Assembly (NCBI GenBank): GCA_002391465.1
Contig: DGFC01000016.1
Location: 1 to 47,911, forward strand
Source of the DNA: Firmicutes bacterium UBA3910
GTDB lineage: Bacteria > Bacillota > Limnochordia > Darwinibacteriales > Darwinibacteriaceae
Direction of reading: 5' to 3'
Length of the DNA: 47,911 bases
Part shown: piece after piece, positions 42,909 through 47,911 of the stretch
How positions within the stretch are numbered: position 1 is the stretch's first letter
Layout of the letters: the number at the start of each line of letters is the position of its first letter
The notes under the pieces: model-generated
The model's database searches: none
What the model was told of the DNA's origin: nothing
The model's input: the letters and a program-made list of their open reading frames with translations, nothing else
Translations under genes and position numbers: made by a program

Positions 42909-44246
42909 TCACCTTATACCTTTCTCGCGGTTCCAAATCTTAAGTGCTTCCTCAATAATCGCCGCTCCAATGGGAGCAGCAGCCGCGCTGCCGGTCCCTC
43001 CGTGTTCCACCAAAACCGCAACAGCGATCTGCGGCATAGGGCTTGGCGCAAAACCTATAAACCAGGCATGATCTCCCTTCGCCCCCGCTTGGGCGGTACC
43101 CGTTTTCGCAGCCAGCTGTACCTCGTCAGAACAGACTCCCTGGGCGGTACCAGATCTGGCCGTGAGTACCATCGCATCGCGCACCTGAGCAGCGACCGAC
43201 TCGGACAGGACCTGGCCCAATTCCACAGGCCTTGTGATCTGCCGCAGGCGAAAGCCGCCCCGCAGCTCTTGGACTAGATAGGGCTGCATTAATACCCCGC
43301 GGTTAGCCAATGCTGCCGCCACCATACCCATCTGCAGCGGTGTCACCAGCAGTTCACCTTGGCCGATACCCAGTAACGCCTTGTTGTGATCCGAATACGC
43401 CCGCTGCGGCACAAACCCGCTTTGGCCACCCAGTTCCCAAAGGGGTTCACTACCTAGGGCAAAGCGGCGCAGCACGGAGAGCAGATCATCACCTAACTCA
43501 ACTGCCAACTCGGCAAAGACAGTATTGGAGGACAGGGCAAGGGCCTCTTCCGTTGTAATAGCCCCTAAACTGCGTCCGCCAAAATTCTGTACAGTGCGCC
43601 CATCTACTCTAAAAACGCCTTGATCGTTCCAAATTTGATCTGGCGAAGTGAGTTCCCTTTCTAAGGCGGTTCCGTAAACTATGGGCTTGATTACAGAACC
43701 GGGCGGGTATTGACCTTGGGTAACCCTATTCAAAAAAGGACTTCGCCCATCCTCGCTGTATTCTGACCAGCGTTCGGCTAACACGTTGCCGTCGATCCAG
43801 GGAGAGGACACCAGTGCCAACACTTCACCCGTAGCTGGAGAAAGTGCCACTGCCGCCCCGATCCGGCCCTCCATCAGGCTTTCCACCTTAAGCTGCAGTT
43901 CAAGGTCAATGGTGGTTTGAACCGTCCTACCTACCAAAAGTTCTTCGTGGTAGATCCTCTCCAGTGCTGTCATGCCGTAGCGGGGATGGAAGTACCCCAC
44001 CACGTGGGTCAGCGAAGCTGCTGCATAGCTGCGCCGAAAGTTCTCTTCTTCTCCAAGGGTAACCGCCAACGGCTCTCCCCGCCGGTCAACTATAGTCCCC
44101 CTTGGTTCACTAAATACCCGGTAATAACGGGGATTAGCCGAATGGGTGCCTAAATCAGCAGCTAAATGCCAGTACAGTAACCCACCCAATATAATAACAT
44201 AACAGGCTGCAGTGCCCAAGAACCAGCGGCGCATCTGGCCGTTCAC
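42909..44246 (-). CDS. pbpA: Class B penicillin-binding protein (transpeptidase)
   Basis: Cross-links septal or lateral peptidoglycan together with its SEDS partner. The 445-residue product has one N-terminal membrane helix (WFLGTAACYVIILGGLLYW), a short pedestal region with RGTIVDRRGEPLA, and a transpeptidase domain with SxxK in YPPGSVIKPIVYG, SxN in ALSSNTVFAELA and KTG in AAKTGTAQAG. The pedestal is short compared with division-type PBPs. GTG 44246 follows GGAGG by 8 bases and overlaps the SEDS stop codon (GTGA). The symbol follows the actinobacterial pbpA-pknB arrangement. Confidence 0.92.
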   Translation of the reverse strand: MNGQMRRWFLGTAACYVIILGGLLYWHLAADLGTHSANPRYYRVFSEPRGTIVDRRGEPLAVTLGEEENFRRSYAAASLTHVVGYFHPRYGMTALERIYHEELLVGRTVQTTIDLELQLKVESLMEGRIGAAVALSPATGEVLALVSSPWIDGNVLAERWSEYSEDGRSPFLNRVTQGQYPPGSVIKPIVYGTALERELTSPDQIWNDQGVFRVDGRTVQNFGGRSLGAITTEEALALSSNTVFAELAVELGDDLLSVLRRFALGSEPLWELGGQSGFVPQRAYSDHNKALLGIGQGELLVTPLQMGMVAAALANRGVLMQPYLVQELRGGFRLRQITRPVELGQVLSESVAAQVRDAMVLTARSGTAQGVCSDEVQLAAKTGTAQAGAKGDHAWFIGFAPSPMPQIAVAVLVEHGGTGSAAAAPIGAAIIEEALKIWNREKGIR

Positions 44247-45406
44247 AGCTGTTCCCTCCCCAACCGGGTGAGCATACCGAACATCCAAAGCTGAGCAGTT
44301 AGCGAGCTGGAACCGTAACTGACAAAGGGCAGAGTCATACCGGTAAAGGGTATGAGTCGCAGAATACCACCCACAACCAGGAGAACCTGAACGTGTAGTA
44401 ACAGCGTAAAACCAAGGCCGATTAGGCGCAAGCGCCCATCCCCAACCTCCAAAAGAAGCCTAAAGGCCCAAAAGGCAAGGCCAACATATACTAGCAAGAG
44501 TGCAAACGTACCTAAAAGGCCAAATTCCTCACCGATAACAGCTAAGATGTAATCGGTATGGGCGGCGGGAATAACATCCGCCATGCCTTCGCCCATTCCC
44601 CTCCCCACCAAACCGCCTGCATTGAGGGCGAAGATACCCTGTAACACTTGGTAACCCTTGCTGTCCAGAAAGTCCCACGGCGTTAGCCATGCTAAAAGCC
44701 TAGTGCGCAGGTGAGGAAACTTCCAGACAGCGGCAGCGGCGGCCGCTGTCCCCAAACCCAGAAAGAGTACAAGTTTGAGCCAGCTGAAACTAATGGTGAA
44801 ATAGAGTGCCGAAAACACTAGAAAAACCAAAAGGGCCGGGCCCAAATCGGTCTGCAGAGCAAGCAAGAGCAAAAACAGGCCTAAGACTGCTGCCGACTTT
44901 ACATTGAGCCGGTTCTGGGCCAGCTCACCGCCGAGGTAGATTATGAGCAGAATACGGGCGAATTCAACTGGCTGAAAGGTGAATGTGTCGAAAACGGTGA
45001 GCCAAGCTCTTGCCCCGCTTATCCTTGTGCCGAATACCAGAGCCAAAACTAGCAGGGTCAAAGCAGCCACTGCAGCTAGCTGGCCAAAGCGGGGATGTAA
45101 CCAGGGAAGCAGTAGACCAAGAAGATACGCTCCTGCTCCCACCACAAAACCCCAAAACTGCCTTGCGGCCCACCCAGAATCAAGCCGGAATAAAAAAACC
45201 CAACCCAACAATACCAGAACGGAAACAAGCTGCAGTCCACCCGGCGGACAGCCGCGCCTTTCTGTGACGATAAATAAAGCCACGCAGATGGCACAAATCG
45301 CCAGGGGCTGCCACCAGAGGGCAGTACCCTTGTTGTAAAAGAGCCACAGAGCCATTCCACCCAGCCACGCCACAAAGTAAAGCCAAGCACGGTACAGCGG
45401 TCGCAC
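44243..45406 (-). CDS. SEDS family peptidoglycan glycosyltransferase (FtsW/RodA)
   Basis: Polymerises lipid II into glycan strands. The 387-residue product has about ten hydrophobic segments and the SEDS signatures ISGARAWLTVFDTFTFQPVEFARI, LLALQTDLGPALLVFLVF, AHTDYILAVIGEEFGLLGTFAL and FTGMTLPFVSYGSSSL; the aspartate in LQTDLGPA is the family's catalytic candidate. GTG 45406 is 7 bases after AAGGGGG. Its position beside a class B PBP, a kinase and a phosphatase parallels actinobacterial rodA. FtsW versus RodA cannot be decided from sequence alone. Confidence 0.92.
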   Translation of the reverse strand: MRPLYRAWLYFVAWLGGMALWLFYNKGTALWWQPLAICAICVALFIVTERRGCPPGGLQLVSVLVLLGWVFLFRLDSGWAARQFWGFVVGAGAYLLGLLLPWLHPRFGQLAAVAALTLLVLALVFGTRISGARAWLTVFDTFTFQPVEFARILLIIYLGGELAQNRLNVKSAAVLGLFLLLLALQTDLGPALLVFLVFSALYFTISFSWLKLVLFLGLGTAAAAAAVWKFPHLRTRLLAWLTPWDFLDSKGYQVLQGIFALNAGGLVGRGMGEGMADVIPAAHTDYILAVIGEEFGLLGTFALLLVYVGLAFWAFRLLLEVGDGRLRLIGLGFTLLLHVQVLLVVGGILRLIPFTGMTLPFVSYGSSSLTAQLWMFGMLTRLGREQL

Positions 45407-45418
45407 AAGCCCGCCCCC

Positions 45419-46126
45419 TTAGAGTATAGCCAACAGCACTGTTACGTTGTCTGGTCCCCCTGCTTCGTTCGCCAAATTTACAAGCACCTGGGCAGGGTTT
45501 TCCAACTCCTCTGCCCGGGCCAAAATCTCTGCAAGCTTACTATCATCTACCACATCGGTCAACCCATCTGTACAGAGCAGCACTATACTCCCCTTAGGCA
45601 GTTGCCTGGAAATCAGTTCAACTTCTATCTGAGAAGAACCTAAGGCCTGGGTGAGTACGTGGCGGCGATCATGATTGCGAGCTTCGCTGGCAGTGAGTTT
45701 ACCGGCCCGCACTAGTTCTCCCACAACCGAATGATCGCTGGTGAGCCGTTCCAAGACACCGTCGCTGTAAATATAGGCTCTGCTGTCACCCACGTGGCCG
45801 ATGGTAAGATCCACACTACCATCGCTGGTAGGTTTGAGAAGAGCGAGGGTGATGGTAGTCCCCATGCCATTGTAACTGGGGTTTGCCCGAGCCGCTGCTA
45901 AGATGCGCTCCTGGGCATGTTCGATGGCGGCGCAGATCTCCTGCTCGGGGTTTTCACCCTGCAGGTTAGCTTCTGACACGATCTGGACAGCAAGGCTGGC
46001 CGCCACTTCTCCAGCGGCGTGGCCCCCCATGCCATCACAGACAACAAGGTAGTTGGCACCAACGCCGTAGGCATCCTCGTTGTTGGTTCGAACCCTACCC
46101 ACATCGGTTGCTATTCTCACATCCAT
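45419..46126 (-). CDS. prpC: PP2C-type Ser/Thr protein phosphatase (PrpC/PstP type)
   Basis: Dephosphorylates the kinase and its targets in the cytoplasm. The 235-residue product has the PPM motifs in order: TDVGRVRTNNEDAYGV, LVVCDGMGGHAAGEVAA, GMGTTITLALL, IGHVGDSRAYIY, LTSDHSVVGELVRAG, LLCTDGLTDVVDD and GGPDNVTVLLAI. ATG 46126 follows AGGTGG by 5 bases, a site that overlaps the stop of the small upstream gene. No membrane helix is present, unlike mycobacterial PstP. Confidence 0.95.
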   Translation of the reverse strand: MDVRIATDVGRVRTNNEDAYGVGANYLVVCDGMGGHAAGEVAASLAVQIVSEANLQGENPEQEICAAIEHAQERILAAARANPSYNGMGTTITLALLKPTSDGSVDLTIGHVGDSRAYIYSDGVLERLTSDHSVVGELVRAGKLTASEARNHDRRHVLTQALGSSQIEVELISRQLPKGSIVLLCTDGLTDVVDDSKLAEILARAEELENPAQVLVNLANEAGGPDNVTVLLAIL

Positions 46127-46135
46127 GCCTGCCAC

Positions 46136-46240
46136 CTAACTCAACTCCTCAAACATCTCTTGAATCAGCCTAACCACAATCCAGACGAGCACAAGCATGA
46201 CAACTGCGCGTCCGATCCAGGTAATCACAGCCACCTTCAT
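46136..46240 (-). CDS. 34-residue single-span membrane peptide
   Basis: Unannotated small frame: MKVAVITWIGRAVVMLVLVW and fourteen further residues, ending EEMFEEL-like acidic residues. One hydrophobic helix (about residues 3-27) is followed by a short acidic amphipathic tail. Its ATG overlaps the FHA stop by four bases (ATGA), with AGGAG close by; a GTG two codons later has ideal spacing (8 bases). Its stop codon overlaps the phosphatase ribosome site. Coupling on both sides argues for a real gene in this operon. Family unknown; a membrane tether or modulator of the kinase-phosphatase system is conjecture. Confidence 0.62.
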   Translation of the reverse strand: MKVAVITWIGRAVVMLVLVWIVVRLIQEMFEELS

Positions 46241-46656
46241 CGCTCCTGAAAGACCAAGACAGCTCGCCCGATTTCAATTCGGTCGCCCGTCTGTAACCGG
46301 GTGTTCACAACCCTTTGGCCGTTGACAAAAACACCATTGGTGCTGCCTTGATCAACAATTTCCCAAAACAGGCCAGCCCGCACAAACCGGGCATGCACGC
46401 GGCTCACTTCTGGACCTACGAGCCTCACGTCACAGTGGACACCTCTGCCCACTGTCAGCCCCTCTTCCAGCCTAACACGGCCGACAGCAGGGACTCCGCT
46501 CACAAGCTCAAGATAGGCCTCTCTGCTGCTGGGCAGAACATAGGGTTTTGTTGCTTCCAGATTCGATTGCTCCCTATCCTTTTCTTCTGCCTGCACGCTC
46601 CCTTTTCCTTTTCTGCGTCCCAATAATCCGAGCAAATTCTTCAAATGTTGTGCCAT
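46237..46656 (-). CDS. FHA-domain phosphopeptide-binding protein
   Basis: A 139-residue protein. The N-terminus is basic and helical (AQHLKNLLGLLGRRKGKGS), then a linker, then an FHA domain from about residue 63 with EEGLTVGRGVHCDVRL, VSRVHARFVRAG, VDQGSTNGVFVNGQRV and LQTGDRIEIGRAVLVF, holding the conserved GR, SxxH and NG residues that bind phosphothreonine. It is a likely reader or substrate of the neighbouring kinase, comparable to actinobacterial FhaB but lacking its longer N-terminus. ATG 46656 follows GAGAAGG. Confidence 0.9.
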   Translation of the reverse strand: MAQHLKNLLGLLGRRKGKGSVQAEEKDREQSNLEATKPYVLPSSREAYLELVSGVPAVGRVRLEEGLTVGRGVHCDVRLVGPEVSRVHARFVRAGLFWEIVDQGSTNGVFVNGQRVVNTRLQTGDRIEIGRAVLVFQER

Positions 46657-46679
46657 TACTTGATCCTTCTCCTGCAGTG

Positions 46680-47714
46680 TTATTTCCCCCGCAGTTGTCC
46701 GCAGGCTGCATCAATATCTGTTCCCCGCTCCTTCCGAATGGAAACGGGGATACCGGCTGAGTTCAGTATTCCCGCAAACGCTTCACACCGCTCCATTGTG
46801 GGCCGTTGGGCATCCACAACTGGATTTACCGGAATTAAATTGACGTGGCAAAGCATCCCACGCAGCAAATCTGCTAGACGCCTAGCATCTTCAGCCCCGT
46901 CATTAAAATCCTTAATCAGGGCATACTCAAAGGAGACGCGGCGACCGGTCACTTCCGTGTAACTACGGGCCGCCTCTAACAATTCAGCAATTGGATAACG
47001 TCTGTTGATGGGCATAGTCTTGGAACGCTGCCCATCAGTGGCTGCATGGAGGGAGATGGCCAAATTCACCTGCAGATCCTCCTGGGCCAAACGTCCAATT
47101 TCTGGCACAAGTCCGCAAGTGGAAATGGTAAATCTCCTTGCCCCTAGGTTCAGCCCCTGGGGATGGTTGAGGAGACGTACGCTCTTGAGCACTGCCTCGT
47201 AGTTGGCTAACGGTTCTCCCATGCCCATGTACACAACGTTGGTTAGTCCCGTACCTACCTTCCGCAAGCGGTTTTCCACCCAGAGAGCCTGGGCCGTGAT
47301 CTCACCAGCAGTTAGATTGCGGGTGAAGCCGCCTTGGCCGGTAGCGCAGAAGGAACAGCGCATGGCGCAGCCTACCTGGGTTGAGATGCAGATAGTGTCC
47401 CGCTTGTCCTCGGGAATGTGGACTGTTTCGATCTTGGCACCGTCAGCCAGTTCGAACAGGTATTTCTCCGTACCGTCCTTGGACCGCTGCTCCACCGCCA
47501 GCTCAAGTGGCAGTACTGTACGGTACTCTGTTTCAAGGAATGCCAAAAGATCCTTAGGTAGATTACTCATGGCCTCAAAGTCAAAGCACGTCTTGTTGTG
47601 TATCCAACCAAACAGCTGCGATGCACGATAGGCCGCAAATCCCTGTTGCTGCAGCAGCTGAGCCAGTTCCTCGGGGAAAGGCCCAGTTAAATCTAGTTTG
47701 CCCTTTTTTTCCAT
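46680..47714 (-). CDS. rlmN: Dual-specificity 23S rRNA/tRNA adenine C2-methyltransferase RlmN
   Basis: Radical SAM enzyme methylating A2503 of 23S rRNA and A37 of tRNAs. The 344-residue product has the cluster motif CAMRCSFCATGQGGFTRNL (CxxxCxxC), VVYMGMGEPLANYEAVL, VNLAISLHAATDGQRSKTMP and, near the C-terminus, VSIRKERGTDIDAACGQL with the catalytic cysteine. ATG 47714 follows GGAGGT by 6 bases; the frame is open 12 codons further. It is divergent from the right-end gene with only 28 bases between start codons. Confidence 0.97.
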   Translation of the reverse strand: MEKKGKLDLTGPFPEELAQLLQQQGFAAYRASQLFGWIHNKTCFDFEAMSNLPKDLLAFLETEYRTVLPLELAVEQRSKDGTEKYLFELADGAKIETVHIPEDKRDTICISTQVGCAMRCSFCATGQGGFTRNLTAGEITAQALWVENRLRKVGTGLTNVVYMGMGEPLANYEAVLKSVRLLNHPQGLNLGARRFTISTCGLVPEIGRLAQEDLQVNLAISLHAATDGQRSKTMPINRRYPIAELLEAARSYTEVTGRRVSFEYALIKDFNDGAEDARRLADLLRGMLCHVNLIPVNPVVDAQRPTMERCEAFAGILNSAGIPVSIRKERGTDIDAACGQLRGK

Positions 47715-47742
47715 TTTCAGACCTCCAGCAAAGGGTGGTTTT

Positions 47743-47892
47743 ATGAGCAAAAGAGCAAAGGTGCACTTTTTAACTCTATATGTAGAATATCTTCTAGATC
47801 AGGGTATCCGCTCAGAAGAATACTATTTGGGCGATGCCTCTCGTTTTCTCCGTTACCTCTTGGCAAACACCACGCCGGAACAAGTGAAAGAG
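47743..47892 (+). CDS. Partial gene, possible tyrosine-recombinase core-binding domain
   Basis: Fifty genomic codons are present before the adapter: MSKRAKVHFLTLYVEYLLDQ, then GIRSEEYYLGDASRFLRYLL and ANTTPEQVKE. The pattern of a helix containing YVEYLL, a DxSRFLRYLL helix and TPEQVKE resembles the SAM-like core-binding domain of phage-integrase-type recombinases, where separate N-terminal helices precede the catalytic domain (not in the contig). GGTGG lies four bases before the ATG, slightly close. Residues beyond 47892 come from adapter. The assignment is tentative. Confidence 0.45.
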
Positions 47893-47911
47893 CTGTCTCT
47901 TATACACATCT
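47893..47911. other. Tn5/Nextera mosaic end (right end)
   Basis: The last 19 bases are CTGTCTCTTATACACATCT, the exact reverse complement of the Tn5 mosaic end used in transposase-based libraries. It truncates the right-end gene and is not genomic sequence. Confidence 0.98.

Noticed and set aside
1..47911. CRISPR array, tRNA or rRNA genes, insertion sequences
   Set aside because: Scanning showed no regularly spaced direct repeats, no cloverleaf-type sequences and no transposase genes.

Overview
The window is a whole assembled contig from a Gram-positive, spore-lineage, flagellated member of the Bacillota (clostridial or Limnochordia-like). Pointers are the Bacillus-type gene neighbourhoods (hslV-hslU-flgB-flgC-fliE-fliF, ylxM-ffh-rpsP-khpA-rimM-trmD-rplS, fapR-plsX, rsmD-coaD-ylbJ-ylbK, DUF177-rpmF), a SigH-like sigma factor, the sporulation protein YlbJ, TrmFO in place of TrmA, and strong Shine-Dalgarno sequences with many GTG/TTG starts. 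Both contig ends carry Tn5/Nextera mosaic-end sequence (1-16 and 47893-47911), a library artefact. Nearly everything is on the minus strand; the exceptions are an S24-like regulator, ylbJ, rpmB and a partial gene at the right edge.

Layout, left to right. 1-2907: start of a flagellar basal-body operon (flgB, flgC, fliE, fliF, fliG, reading leftwards). 3093-10667: hslU, hslV, xerC, trmFO, topA, dprA and a small zinc-ribbon gene, with strong promoters before topA and before the zinc-ribbon gene. 10955-11890: tandem Lrp/AsnC regulators. 12028-15245: D,D-carboxypeptidase, RNase HII, ribosome-assembly GTPase RbgA, signal peptidase I. 15345-20286: a translation and secretion block (rplS, trmD, rimM, khpA, rpsP, ffh, ylxM) and ftsY. 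20302-26399: smc, a SigH-like sigma factor, a divergent S24-like regulator, rnc and acpP. 26640-28506: plsX, fapR and rpmF. 28466-34804: DUF177, YlbK-like patatin, ylbJ, a coiled-coil gene, coaD, rsmD, recG. 34881-37810: DegV/FakB, FakA and Asp23. 37990-38181: rpmB, divergent from asp23.

38301-39433 is the most RNA-rich stretch: thiT behind a TPP riboswitch with its terminator, and upstream of that a roughly 195-nt promoter-to-terminator unit that can fold into a long rod with a central bubble, like 6S RNA. 39434-46656 holds rpe, rsgA, a PASTA-domain Ser/Thr kinase, a class B PBP, a SEDS polymerase, a PP2C phosphatase, a 34-residue membrane peptide and an FHA protein. This set resembles the actinobacterial pknB-pbpA-rodA-pstP-fhaB cluster. 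rlmN and a partial recombinase-like gene close the contig.

Functional themes: ribosome and tRNA maturation; SRP-dependent secretion and signal peptide cleavage; phospholipid synthesis (fapR, plsX, acpP, plus FakA/FakB making acyl-phosphate from exogenous fatty acids); cell-wall synthesis under Ser/Thr phosphorylation control; motility. I found no rRNA, tRNA, CRISPR array, insertion sequence or prophage. Start sites were chosen from Shine-Dalgarno positions and often shorten the longest possible reading frame. All RNA folds and promoters were read by eye and not computed.
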